From an uncultured Clostridia bacterium (GTDB lineage: Bacteria > Bacillota > Clostridia > Oscillospirales > Acutalibacteraceae): a stretch of DNA of 22,993 nucleotides. Numbering within the stretch: position 1 is the stretch's first letter; each line of letters begins with the position of its first letter. The position numbers and the translations under genes were made by a program. The notes under the pieces are model-generated. The model searched no databases. It was not told the DNA's origin and was given only the letters and a program-made list of their open reading frames with translations. Location of the stretch: NCBI GenBank assembly GCA_937896885.1, contig CALBNX010000034.1, positions 1-22,993 on the forward strand. The letters run 5' to 3'. This document shows positions 13,939 through 22,890 of the stretch, one piece after another.

Positions 13939-15231
13939 ATGGATAAAAACAAATTTGCAAAAACACCACCAATGGGGTGGAACAGTTGGGATTGCTATGG
14001 TGCAGCCGTCAATGAAGAACAACTTTTAGGCAATGCCGAATATATGGCAAAATATCTTAAAGATTATGGTTGGCAATATGTTGTCTGCGACATTCAATGG
14101 TATGAGCCAAAAGCTAAAAATAACGATTATAATAATTTCACCGAACTTTGTATGGACGAGTATTCTCGTTTAATCCCTGCCGAAAATCGTTTCCCATCAT
14201 CTGCAAATGGACAAGGCTTCAAACCAATAGCCGATAAAATTCACGCAATGGGACTAAAATTTGGTATTCATATTATGCGTGGTATTCCTCGTCAGGCAGT
14301 TCATCAGAATACAAAAATTCTAGGTAGCGATAAAACAGCTCGTCAGGTTGTTCATCATTTTTCAGTTTGTCCTTGGAATACGGATATGTATGGTATGTAC
14401 ACTTGTGAGGGTGCACAGGCTTATTATGACAGTATTTTCGATATGTACGCAAAATGGGGCATTGACTTTGTTAAAGTAGATGACATCTGTGTTACAGAAT
14501 TCAGAAAATGGGATAACCCATATTCAGCTCGTGAAGAAGTTGAAATGATAAGAAAAGCCATCGACAAAACAGGTCGTGACATAGTTTTAAGTCTTTCACC
14601 TGGACCAGCAGAATTGTCAGTAGCCGACCATTTGTGCCAATATGCAAATATGTGGCGTTTGACAGGTGACTTTTGGGACTGGTGGGATAAACTCTATGAA
14701 ATGTTCGACAAATGCGAAAAATGGGCTCCATATGTGAGCGAGGGTTGTTGGCCTGACTGCGATATGTTGCCATTAGGAAACATTTCAAGAAACGGTACTT
14801 GTCATGGTCCACAAGACAGATACACACAATTCACAAAAGACGAACAAATCACTCTTATGACACTTTGGTCAATATTCCGTTCACCGTTAATGTTTGGTGG
14901 CGAAATGAGAAATAACGATGAATGGACTCTCTCTCTTATGACTAACGAAGAAGTCCTTGATGTGAACCAAAATTCACACAGCGGTAAACAAGTTTATCGT
15001 GATGAAAACACAATTATCTGGACTGCAATTTCTTCAGATAATAAACCATTAATCGCAGTATTCAATGTGTCACCTGAAAATGCTGAAATCACAGTTGATT
15101 TATCAAAATATGATTTAACAGGTGAATACATTCTTCGTGATTTATGGGCAAAAGAAGATATAGAAAAAGTAACAGACAAATTTAATTGCACAGTTAATAC
15201 TCACGGTGCAAAACTCTTTAAATTAAAATAA
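13939..15231 (+). CDS. Glycoside hydrolase family 27 alpha-galactosidase
   Basis: The 430-residue protein is a GH27-type retaining alpha-galactosidase, which removes terminal alpha-galactosyl units. It opens with TPPMGWNSWDCYG, the family signature, then IQWYEP and the barrel strand KFGIHIMRGIPRQA. The nucleophile Asp181 is in FVKVDDIC and the acid/base Asp244 in WRLTGDFWDWW, with spacing much like that of characterised GH27 enzymes. A beta-sandwich C-domain spans about 340-430. There is no signal peptide, so it should act in the cytoplasm on imported oligosaccharides. ATG 13939 follows AAGGTGA (13927-13933) at 5 nt. alpha-N-acetylgalactosaminidase or isomaltosidase activity, also in GH27, cannot be excluded. 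The gene stands between a small unknown gene and addB with no transporter nearby. Confidence 0.88.
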   Translation: MDKNKFAKTPPMGWNSWDCYGAAVNEEQLLGNAEYMAKYLKDYGWQYVVCDIQWYEPKAKNNDYNNFTELCMDEYSRLIPAENRFPSSANGQGFKPIADKIHAMGLKFGIHIMRGIPRQAVHQNTKILGSDKTARQVVHHFSVCPWNTDMYGMYTCEGAQAYYDSIFDMYAKWGIDFVKVDDICVTEFRKWDNPYSAREEVEMIRKAIDKTGRDIVLSLSPGPAELSVADHLCQYANMWRLTGDFWDWWDKLYEMFDKCEKWAPYVSEGCWPDCDMLPLGNISRNGTCHGPQDRYTQFTKDEQITLMTLWSIFRSPLMFGGEMRNNDEWTLSLMTNEEVLDVNQNSHSGKQVYRDENTIIWTAISSDNKPLIAVFNVSPENAEITVDLSKYDLTGEYILRDLWAKEDIEKVTDKFNCTVNTHGAKLFKLK

Positions 15232-15246
15232 AAAGGGGCAAAAAAT

Positions 15247-18200
15247 ATGCTCAACATTATCACAGGGCGTACAGGTAGTGGCAAAACACGATATATTCGC
15301 AACCTTGCAACAGAGATTGCAAAACAGATAAGTGGCAAAGCCGTTATTATTGTACCCGAGCAGTTTTCTTTTGAAACCGAAAGGGGAATGCTCGAACTTT
15401 TAGGCAATGAAAAAATAAATAATGTTGAAATTTTAAGCTTTTCACGACTTGGTGAAAGGCTTTTGTCCCAATACGGCAAATTAGATAAAAGAAATGCTGA
15501 TGACGGTGTCCGTGCGGTGCTTATGAGCCGTGCAATTGAAACACTTGAAGACGAACTTAATGTGTTTGGCCGCTATAAAAAACACCCTGAACTTATAAAT
15601 CAGATTCTTGATTTTCACCGTGAAATCAAAAAATGTAAAATATCAAACGAGCAGTTAGAAGAATATGCAAAGGTTGTGAATAAAAAATCATTTGCGTCAA
15701 AAATAACTGAACTCTCATCGATTTTTGCTTGCTATGATGCTTTGATGTCAAAAAGATTTAACGATAGCACACTCCATCTTGATATGCTCGCAGACTTGTT
15801 GACAAAAGTTGATTATTTTAAAAATAAAGTTGTATTTTTTGATGCTTTTTCTGGATTTTCTGGTCAGGAGTATAGCGTATTAAGTGAAATTATGCGCCAA
15901 GCGGAAGATGTATTTGTAACATTCTGCTGTGATACATCTAAAAACAACCAGAGATATGAGCTTTTCTATAATTCTACGGTTGAGATTAAAAAACTTAAAG
16001 CAATCGCAAATAAAGTTGGTGTAAAAATTGCGCCCGAAAAAGTGCTCTTTGCAAAGAAAGAGTTTAAAAAAGATGAACTCAGTTTTCTTGAAGAAAATTT
16101 CTTTGCAAATAATGCTAATGTTTATAATGAAGATGCAAGTGCAATCACAGTTATCCCTTGTCGCACAAAGACAGACGAATGTAGTGTGGTAGCATCAGAA
16201 ATCAAAAAAATTGTTCGCACAGAAAACCTTCGATACCGTGACATCGCGGTTATTGTCCGTCACGAAGAAAACTATAAAAAAGACTTGGCATCAGCTTTTA
16301 GAAAATATGATATTGATTGTTTCCACGATAACCGTCAACCTGTTGACACTCAACCACTTATCGTATTCTTGAAATGCCTTTTGGATATTCTTGTTAAAGG
16401 CTTTGAAACTGAAAGAATTTTAAGACTTTTAAAAACTCAACTTTTCGGTTTTACAGTCGAAGAAATCGCACTTTTAGAAGATTATTGCCTTATGTGGAAA
16501 ATCCGTCCGTCAGTTTGGCTTGAAGAATGGACCGAAAATCCAAACGGATTCGGTGAACTGGTAACAGATTATTCAAACGAGCTTTTAGAGAAACTTAATT
16601 CTCTTCGTTCGAGAATTGTTGTGCCAATTTCTTGGCTTAAAAAGCAAATGAAAGATTCTGACGGCGAGTCAATGTCAAAGGCATTATTCACATTCTTGCA
16701 AAAAAATAGAATAGACGAAAACTTAAAAGCATTCACACAAACGCTCAAAGATAATGGTGAAATTGAATTAGCCCTTGAACAATCAAGAATCTGGAAAATC
16801 GTTACCGAAGTGTTAGATGGACTATACTTTGCAGTCGGTAATACAGATGTTCCTATTGAACGATATTCTGAATTATTCAATCTCTTTGTTGCGTCTAAAA
16901 ACATCGGTGTTATTCCAAATGGAATGGACGAAGTGATTATTGGTGGTGCTGACAGAATTCGTGCGTCTGCACCAAAAGTCGTGTTCCTTATGGGTGCTAA
17001 TACAGGTGTGTTCCCTGCAGAGAGTTCATCAGGTGTGTTGTTCAACGACTTTGAACGCTGTGAGCTTATAAATAACGGAATGCAGATTATCAGTAACCTT
17101 GAATATAACAGTGTCAGCGAAAACTTTATTGCTTATCATGCAGCAACTTTAGCAACTGATAAACTCTATCTTACATATTCATTAATGAGTGGTGATTCAT
17201 CTGCATTGACACCATCTGAAATGGTAACTGATATAATCAAAACATTTCCCAATTGCAATGTTATTGATGATTACTCAAAACTTGACAGAATTGAAAGCAG
17301 AAACTCTGCATTTTCTATTTTGGCGGGTGAGTCTGTCAATGGTTCAGTTTTAGGTGAAACTTTAAAAGAGTATTTTAACGAAAATAACGGCAAAAATGAA
17401 GTTTTAAAAATCAATAGAGCAAACAATAAAGATTTCAAAATTCTTGACAAAGACCTTGCAACAGAATTCTTTGGCAAGAATATGTATATGTCTGCTTCTC
17501 GCATTGAAAAGTTCTATAAATGTCCATTCGAATATTTCTGTGAATATGGGCTAAAAGCAAAACCACGAAAAGAAGCACAGATTGATGCTGCATTGTCAGG
17601 TACACTAATTCACTATGTAATGGAAAAATTCTTATTCAACAATAAAAAAGATGCGATTATAAGAATGACCGATGATGAAATCAATGAGCAGATTGAAACA
17701 ATTGTTGATGAATATATCAATGACGAAATGGGTGGATATGCAAATAAAACCGCAACCTTTGATAGAACAATAAAGCTTATTAAAGAAACCGCATACAAGG
17801 TTTTGGTTCGTATTATTGTTGAATTTAAAGCTTGTGAATTTATACCTGTTGATTTTGAATTGAGCATTAATCACGATGGTGCAATCGACCCTTATGAAGT
17901 GAAACTCCAAAACGGTGGTATGGTGCGTGTGGTTGGTAGCGTTGACCGTGTTGATATGTTCAAAACAGAAGATAATACATTCTTGCGCGTTGTTGATTAT
18001 AAAACAGGTGGCAAAGAGTTTAAATTGGGCGAAGTGTTCTATGGTCTTAATATGCAAATGCTCATTTATCTTTTCGCTATATGGGAAAACGGTAAAGACT
18101 ATTATGGTGATAATATAACTCCAGCAGGTGTTTTATATTTTCAAGCGAAAAACCAAAAGGTATCATCAGATAAAATTGATAAAGATTCAGACGAAAGTAC

Positions 18201-18591
18201 CGTGCTAAGTGCAACATTTAATGAACTCAGTATGGATGGTGTAATCCTTAATAATATGCAAGTTTTTGAAGCGATGGATAGCAAATATAATGGTATATTG
18301 CTCCCGGCAAAATTTGACGAAAAAACAGGTGCATTAAAGGGTAAAATTATTTCACTTGAATCACTTAAGAAAGTTAAAGATAAAGTTAATGACTCCATTA
18401 AAAATATGGCAAATCAGTTGCACGATGGCAATATTTCTGCTTTGCCAATTAAAGATGCTTGCACTTGGTGTCAATATAAAGATGTGTGCAAGCGTGAAGA
18501 AGATGACACAATAAACGAATTTGAAGTTCCAAAATTTGACGATGCAATTTCAATGTTGAGAGGTGAAGATGATGAGCAGAGAGTGGACTAA
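15247..18591 (+). CDS. addB: Helicase-exonuclease AddAB, subunit AddB
   Basis: AddB works with AddA to resect double-strand ends until a Chi site and to load RecA. The 1114-residue protein has a Walker A GRTGSGKT (7-14), the following PEQFSFETERGMLEL typical of AddB, and a degenerate UvrD-like helicase body. Its C-terminal nuclease has DYK (Asp917, Lys919 in RVVDYKTGG). The four cysteines that hold the iron-sulfur cluster are present at 759, 1072, 1075 and 1081, with the C-x2-C-x5-C pattern at the end. Length is slightly below the B. subtilis protein. AAGGGG (15233-15238) precedes ATG 15247, and the gene overlaps addA by 20 bp. Confidence 0.96.
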   Translation: MLNIITGRTGSGKTRYIRNLATEIAKQISGKAVIIVPEQFSFETERGMLELLGNEKINNVEILSFSRLGERLLSQYGKLDKRNADDGVRAVLMSRAIETLEDELNVFGRYKKHPELINQILDFHREIKKCKISNEQLEEYAKVVNKKSFASKITELSSIFACYDALMSKRFNDSTLHLDMLADLLTKVDYFKNKVVFFDAFSGFSGQEYSVLSEIMRQAEDVFVTFCCDTSKNNQRYELFYNSTVEIKKLKAIANKVGVKIAPEKVLFAKKEFKKDELSFLEENFFANNANVYNEDASAITVIPCRTKTDECSVVASEIKKIVRTENLRYRDIAVIVRHEENYKKDLASAFRKYDIDCFHDNRQPVDTQPLIVFLKCLLDILVKGFETERILRLLKTQLFGFTVEEIALLEDYCLMWKIRPSVWLEEWTENPNGFGELVTDYSNELLEKLNSLRSRIVVPISWLKKQMKDSDGESMSKALFTFLQKNRIDENLKAFTQTLKDNGEIELALEQSRIWKIVTEVLDGLYFAVGNTDVPIERYSELFNLFVASKNIGVIPNGMDEVIIGGADRIRASAPKVVFLMGANTGVFPAESSSGVLFNDFERCELINNGMQIISNLEYNSVSENFIAYHAATLATDKLYLTYSLMSGDSSALTPSEMVTDIIKTFPNCNVIDDYSKLDRIESRNSAFSILAGESVNGSVLGETLKEYFNENNGKNEVLKINRANNKDFKILDKDLATEFFGKNMYMSASRIEKFYKCPFEYFCEYGLKAKPRKEAQIDAALSGTLIHYVMEKFLFNNKKDAIIRMTDDEINEQIETIVDEYINDEMGGYANKTATFDRTIKLIKETAYKVLVRIIVEFKACEFIPVDFELSINHDGAIDPYEVKLQNGGMVRVVGSVDRVDMFKTEDNTFLRVVDYKTGGKEFKLGEVFYGLNMQMLIYLFAIWENGKDYYGDNITPAGVLYFQAKNQKVSSDKIDKDSDESTVLSATFNELSMDGVILNNMQVFEAMDSKYNGILLPAKFDEKTGALKGKIISLESLKKVKDKVNDSIKNMANQLHDGNISALPIKDACTWCQYKDVCKREEDDTINEFEVPKFDDAISMLRGEDDEQRVD

Positions 18592-21500
18592 ACCCCAAGC
18601 TCAAGCAATTGAATCGCGCAATGGCACAGTTCTCGTTTCTGCTGCTGCAGGTTCGGGTAAAACTGCTGTCTTGGTTGAACGCGTAATTCAGCGCATTACT
18701 GATGCTAATCATCCAGTTGACATTGAAAAACTTCTTATAGTTACATTCACAAAAGCGGCTGCATCTGAAATGAAAGAAAGAATTTCAAAGCGTCTTTCAG
18801 AACTTATAAAAGAGCAACCAAATAACCAATATCTTAAAAGACAAAAGATGTATTTGCCAAATGCCCCAATTTCAACAATGGACAGTTTCTGTGGTCAGTT
18901 GGTAAAAGATAATTTTGAACAAGTGGGCATTGCTCCTGACTATACCTTACTTTCAGATATTGAACACGATATGATGAAAAGAGAAGTTGCAGACGAAGTT
19001 TTAGAAGAACTTTATTCACTTCCTGAAAAAGAAACAAAAGAACTTTTAGAACTTTTCACAACGGGCAAATCTGACACAAGTCTTGTTGAGTCAGTTCTCG
19101 CACTTTATGAGTTTGCAATCGCATCACCAAATCCAGAAATGTGGATAGAAAATGCCTTTGCAGATTATTATAAAAATTTGCCTATTCAAGAAACAAAATG
19201 GGGTAAATATTCATTAGAGCGTTTGGCAGAAGTTGTTGAATACACAAAAATTAAAGCGCAAGATATAATCGATGACGCACCTGAAAATTCAACTTTGTTA
19301 GGTACTCTCACAAATGATTTAACCCCGATTATTTCTTCTCTTGATGAAATTCTTAAATTAATTGAGTCAAACCCTGAAAAGTGGGATGAAATCAAGTTTT
19401 TATCAGAATCAATAAAACTCAACAGATTTCCGAATGTGCCCAAAGATGAAAAAGATTGTTATTATGATGAACTTAAAGGTCGTCGTGATAGCATCAAAAA
19501 ATATCTCACTCATATAGGAAAATTCCTTATATGCACAGAAAAAGAATTTTATGAAGATATAGAGTATCTTCGTCCGATAATGAAAATTATTCAGGATTGT
19601 GTTTTACGTTTTATTGAAGTTTTAGAAGAACGCAAAAAAGAAAATAATACATATTATTTTTCTGATGTTTTGCACTTCGCATTGAACATTCTCGTTGATT
19701 TCAATGAAGATGGCACATACAACAAAACTGATTTGGTAAAAGAATTGTCAGACAGTTTTGAAGAGATTTTTATTGATGAGTTTCAGGATACAAACGATGC
19801 TCAAGATACTTTGTTCTCTGCAATTTCAAAGGACAACACCAACAAATTTATGGTTGGCGATGTTAAACAGAGTATCTATCGTTTCCGTCAGGCAATGCCT
19901 GAAATCTTTTTGAACTATAAAGATACATTCGAGATTTACGACGGCAAAAATTATCCTGCTACAATAAATCTTGATAAGAATTTCAGAAGCCGAAAGGGGA
20001 TAGTTGATGGTATCAATTTCTTCTTCGATTTTCTTATGACAAGAAAAACTTGTGGTATCGACTATAAGAAAAATGAGCGTCTTGATTTTGGTGGAAATTA
20101 CTGCGAAGACACTTCACCAAATGTATCTGTGCATATTGTTGAAACCGAAAAAACAAGGGGTTCAGATTTAGAAGCCGAAGCTTGTCATATCGGCACAATA
20201 ATCAATGAACTTATTTCTTCAAAAACTCTTGTTGGCAAAAAAGGTGAAGAGCGTCCAATACGATATAGCGACATCTGTATTCTTATGAGAGCTGTTAAAG
20301 ATAAAGCACAAGTTGTTGCAAGAGCCCTTGGTGAAATGGGCATTCCTGCTCATTTTACAAAACAGGGTGGATTCTTTGAAAGTCGTGAAATTGTAACAAT
20401 GGTGTCAATGCTCAAAATCATTGATAACCCTGTGCAAGATGTCCCTTTAGTTTCTGTAATGTTGTCACCACTTTGTCCATTCACAGAAGATGACTTGGCA
20501 AGATACAGAAACGAAGATCGAAAGAGCAATCTTTATAATGTTGTGAAAAATCAATACGATAAAGACCAAAAAGTCAAAGAGTTTTTAGATATGCTCTATA
20601 TCCTTCGCGCATTGTCAGTAACAATGGATATAGGCAGTTTAATCCGTCGCATTTTTGAAATGACAGCTTATGATTCTATTGTGGGCGCAATGGATAATGG
20701 CGAGAAGAGAATTTTGAATTTAGAACTTCTCATTAACTATGCAGAAAATTATGAAGCAATGGGTGGCACGGGACTTTCAGGCTTTATTCGTTATCTTGAT
20801 AAAATCCGTAAAAACAAAAAGGATTTAGAAGGCGCAAATGAATTGACAGAGAATGACGATGTTGTCCGAATAATGTCAATTCATAAGAGTAAGGGCCTTG
20901 AATTCCCAGTTGTATTTATTGCAAATTGCTCTTCGTCTAATAATGGGGCTGATTATAACAAAGTCAAAGTTAACAGGCATTTAGGCGTTGCAACATCCCG
21001 ATATTTTCCAAAACAGCATAAAGATTTCACAACTCTTCCTGTCAATGCAATAAAACTTTATGACCAACAAGAAGAGTTTGCTGAGCAAATTAGAGTTTTA
21101 TATGTTGCAATGACCCGTGCAGAAGAAAAACTCTATATTGTTGGCTCAATGCACGATACCGAGAAAAAGATAACTGATTTATATAATACTTATTATAATA
21201 ACTTTGTTGATTCTTCCGTGCCTTTGTCAATGTGTTCAAATGTGATGCAATGGATTATAATAGCAATGCTAAATCATCCGTCACTTAAAATGAGCAACTT
21301 GCTTTATTGCACAAAGAATCCGCAAAGTCCAAAAATAGACTTTGAAATTATTGATAGTGTTGAGTGTATTGTTGCAACTGAAAAAGAACAAAAAGTTTTT
21401 GATGTTGATAAAGATATTTTAGAAGAGATTTCAGATAAATTATCTTATGAATATCCTTTTGCTTCTTTGTCAGAAATACCAATCAAATATGCAGCATCAT

Positions 21501-22096
21501 CAATGCAAAAAGACGATAATCTGCAATATCTTGCAAGTGAACGCCCTGCTTTTATGGGTAAGGATGAATTGACCCCTGCACAGCGTGGTTCATTGATGCA
21601 TCGTTTTATGGAACTTTGCAATATGCAGAATGCTGGTGAAGATGTCAAGAAAGAACTCCTACGATTAGTTGAGAATGAACAATTCACCAAAGAAGAAGCA
21701 GATGCAGTTGACACAAAGAAACTTGAAAAGTTCTTCCAAAGCGATATGTATAAACGAATTTGTTCTGCCGATAAATTCTTGAAAGAACAAGAATTTGCAA
21801 TGACTGTTCCGGCAACACTTGCTATTGAAAATCTTCCTGAAATAGCACAGAACGAAAGAGTTGTTGTTCAAGGCGTAATCGACGGACTTATTATCAGTGG
21901 CAACAGGGGAGAGATTATCGACTATAAAACCGATAAGGTAACAGATGAAACGGAAATTATCAACAGATATAAAGAGCAAATGAGAATATATAAAATGGCA
22001 GCAGAACAATGCTTCGGGTTAAATGAAGTTAATGTAACTTTATATTCATTTGCACTCTCTAAAGAAATTTCTGTAAAACTTGAAAAAAATACTTGA
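18572..22096 (+). CDS. addA: Helicase-exonuclease AddAB, subunit AddA
   Basis: AddA supplies the 3'-5' UvrD-like helicase motor and the second nuclease of AddAB. In the 1174-residue protein I see Q-motif KPQAQAIE, Walker A AAGSGKT (25-31), IDEFQDTN (Asp402-Glu403), VGDVKQSIYRFRQA, and the late motifs IMSIHKSKGLEFPVVF and LYVAMTRAEEKLYI. A RecB-type nuclease at the C-terminus has GVIDGLI and IIDYKTDK (Asp1117, Lys1119). I place the start at ATG 18572, 6 nt after GAGGTG (18560-18565); ATG 18569 is only 3 nt away and a GTG at 18563 lies within the ribosome site. The start lies inside addB, so production of the subunits is probably coupled. No strong terminator follows. Confidence 0.96.
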   Translation: MSREWTKPQAQAIESRNGTVLVSAAAGSGKTAVLVERVIQRITDANHPVDIEKLLIVTFTKAAASEMKERISKRLSELIKEQPNNQYLKRQKMYLPNAPISTMDSFCGQLVKDNFEQVGIAPDYTLLSDIEHDMMKREVADEVLEELYSLPEKETKELLELFTTGKSDTSLVESVLALYEFAIASPNPEMWIENAFADYYKNLPIQETKWGKYSLERLAEVVEYTKIKAQDIIDDAPENSTLLGTLTNDLTPIISSLDEILKLIESNPEKWDEIKFLSESIKLNRFPNVPKDEKDCYYDELKGRRDSIKKYLTHIGKFLICTEKEFYEDIEYLRPIMKIIQDCVLRFIEVLEERKKENNTYYFSDVLHFALNILVDFNEDGTYNKTDLVKELSDSFEEIFIDEFQDTNDAQDTLFSAISKDNTNKFMVGDVKQSIYRFRQAMPEIFLNYKDTFEIYDGKNYPATINLDKNFRSRKGIVDGINFFFDFLMTRKTCGIDYKKNERLDFGGNYCEDTSPNVSVHIVETEKTRGSDLEAEACHIGTIINELISSKTLVGKKGEERPIRYSDICILMRAVKDKAQVVARALGEMGIPAHFTKQGGFFESREIVTMVSMLKIIDNPVQDVPLVSVMLSPLCPFTEDDLARYRNEDRKSNLYNVVKNQYDKDQKVKEFLDMLYILRALSVTMDIGSLIRRIFEMTAYDSIVGAMDNGEKRILNLELLINYAENYEAMGGTGLSGFIRYLDKIRKNKKDLEGANELTENDDVVRIMSIHKSKGLEFPVVFIANCSSSNNGADYNKVKVNRHLGVATSRYFPKQHKDFTTLPVNAIKLYDQQEEFAEQIRVLYVAMTRAEEKLYIVGSMHDTEKKITDLYNTYYNNFVDSSVPLSMCSNVMQWIIIAMLNHPSLKMSNLLYCTKNPQSPKIDFEIIDSVECIVATEKEQKVFDVDKDILEEISDKLSYEYPFASLSEIPIKYAASSMQKDDNLQYLASERPAFMGKDELTPAQRGSLMHRFMELCNMQNAGEDVKKELLRLVENEQFTKEEADAVDTKKLEKFFQSDMYKRICSADKFLKEQEFAMTVPATLAIENLPEIAQNERVVVQGVIDGLIISGNRGEIIDYKTDKVTDETEIINRYKEQMRIYKMAAEQCFGLNEVNVTLYSFALSKEISVKLEKNT

Positions 22097-22121
22097 TTTT
22101 TTCGTCAAAGTCTATTATAGT
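22093..22121 (+). promoter_or_regulatory. Putative promoter overlapping the end of addA
   Basis: TTGATT (22093-22098) and TATAGT (22116-22121) are 17 bp apart. The -35 box includes the addA stop codon. A transcript from here would carry a leader of about 190 nt before the ORF at 22319. Confidence 0.55.
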
Positions 22122-22142
22122 ATAGAAAAAGGCAGGGGCAAA

Positions 22143-22234
22143 CTTGGTTAAAATGTTCAAAAGTTACAAGTGTTAACATCTTTTTTGGCACAAGCAACAA
22201 ACGAAACGTTTCGCGTTTGTGCAGACTAACCAAG
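22143..22234 (+). promoter_or_regulatory. Leader region with LacI-type palindrome and long-range stem
   Basis: CGAAACGTTTCG (22202-22213) is a perfect 12-bp palindrome with the central CG of LacI/GalR-family operators. It is enclosed by CTTGGTTA (22143-22150) and TAACCAAG (22227-22234), a perfect 8-bp inverted repeat that could pair in RNA. A LacI-type operator would fit the sugar-type ABC ATPase start downstream; no regulator gene is in the window. Confidence 0.5.
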
Positions 22235-22272
22235 ACAGAGCTGTTCTTGGAAAGGGTTACCTCTGACACAGG

Positions 22273-22292
22273 ATACACAGTTGTGTATTTTT
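22273..22292 (+). terminator. Small hairpin with T-run in the leader (attenuator-like)
   Basis: ATACAC (22273-22278) pairs with GTGTAT (22283-22288) around AGTT and is followed by TTTTT. The stem is short and AT-rich, so termination would be weak; it may be a leader attenuator or chance. Confidence 0.35.
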
Positions 22293-22318
22293 AATGATAA
22301 CGGAAAGGTGATGTTGGA

Positions 22319-22876
22319 ATGGGCGATACGATTCTGAAGATGCAAGGCATCCAGAAGTACTTTTCTGGCGTGCATGCACTTAAGGGTGTCGACTTTGAAC
22401 TGAAGGCCGGCGAGGTCCACGCACTGATGGGCGAGAACGGCGCAGGTAAGTCAACCCTGATCAAAGTTCTTTGCGGCATACATAAAAAAGACGGCGGCTC
22501 CATCGAGTTCTTCGGCGAGAACATCATCCGCCTCTTCGTGGAAGAGGAGGACGTGATCTCCATGGGCGCGACCGCTCTCCGGATCACGAGCATTTTCTAC
22601 ATTATGCTCGGCATGATCTATGTGGTCCGAGGTGTGCTCAATGGTCTCGGCGATTCACTGTTCGCCCTGATGAATGGCGCCGTCGAAGTCCTGGGACGGT
22701 TCATCGTACCGGTCATGCTCACCGGGATCTCTGCCGTCGGTCTGTGGGGGATCTGGTGGTCGGTCGGTATCGTTTGGGCATTAAGCGGTCTTACCGCATG
22801 GTGGCGATATGCAGGCTTCCGTAAGAAGACCTTCCCGAAGGAAACCCGGTCATACAATACAATAGAAGCTGTGTAG
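22319..22876 (+). CDS. Chimeric ORF: sugar ABC ATPase N-terminus joined to MATE exporter C-terminus
   Basis: Residues 1 to ~69 read as the start of an RbsA/MglA-type sugar ABC ATPase: MQGIQKYFSGVHALKGVDF, then Walker A GENGAGKST (38-46), and KKDGGSIEFFGENI. Normally a Q-loop, signature and Walker B would follow, but none do. From about residue 70 (base ~22525) the same frame reads as the last third of a MATE multidrug exporter: RLFVEEEDVISMGATALRI, then VVRGVLNGLGDS and three hydrophobic spans. It ends in the basic tail AGFRKKTF. Neither half can work as a transporter or ATPase alone. AAAGGTG (22304-22310) is 8 nt from ATG 22319. Base composition is about 58-60% GC in samples counted by hand, against ~38% in addA. 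An assembly join between two genes is the likeliest cause; a real fusion or recombination scar is possible. Confidence 0.75.
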   Translation: MGDTILKMQGIQKYFSGVHALKGVDFELKAGEVHALMGENGAGKSTLIKVLCGIHKKDGGSIEFFGENIIRLFVEEEDVISMGATALRITSIFYIMLGMIYVVRGVLNGLGDSLFALMNGAVEVLGRFIVPVMLTGISAVGLWGIWWSVGIVWALSGLTAWWRYAGFRKKTFPKETRSYNTIEAV

Positions 22877-22890
22877 AAGGTTGTGTCAAT

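Noticed and set aside
22153..22190. ATGTT/AACAT pairing before a T-run as the addA terminator
   Set aside because: A five-pair A/T-rich stem with a ~17-nt loop would be too weak; I call no terminator after addA.
22311..22318. ATG 22311 as the start of the chimeric ORF
   Set aside because: It is out of frame with the ABC ATPase sequence, whereas ATG 22319 gives the family N-terminus with AAAGGTG at a normal distance.
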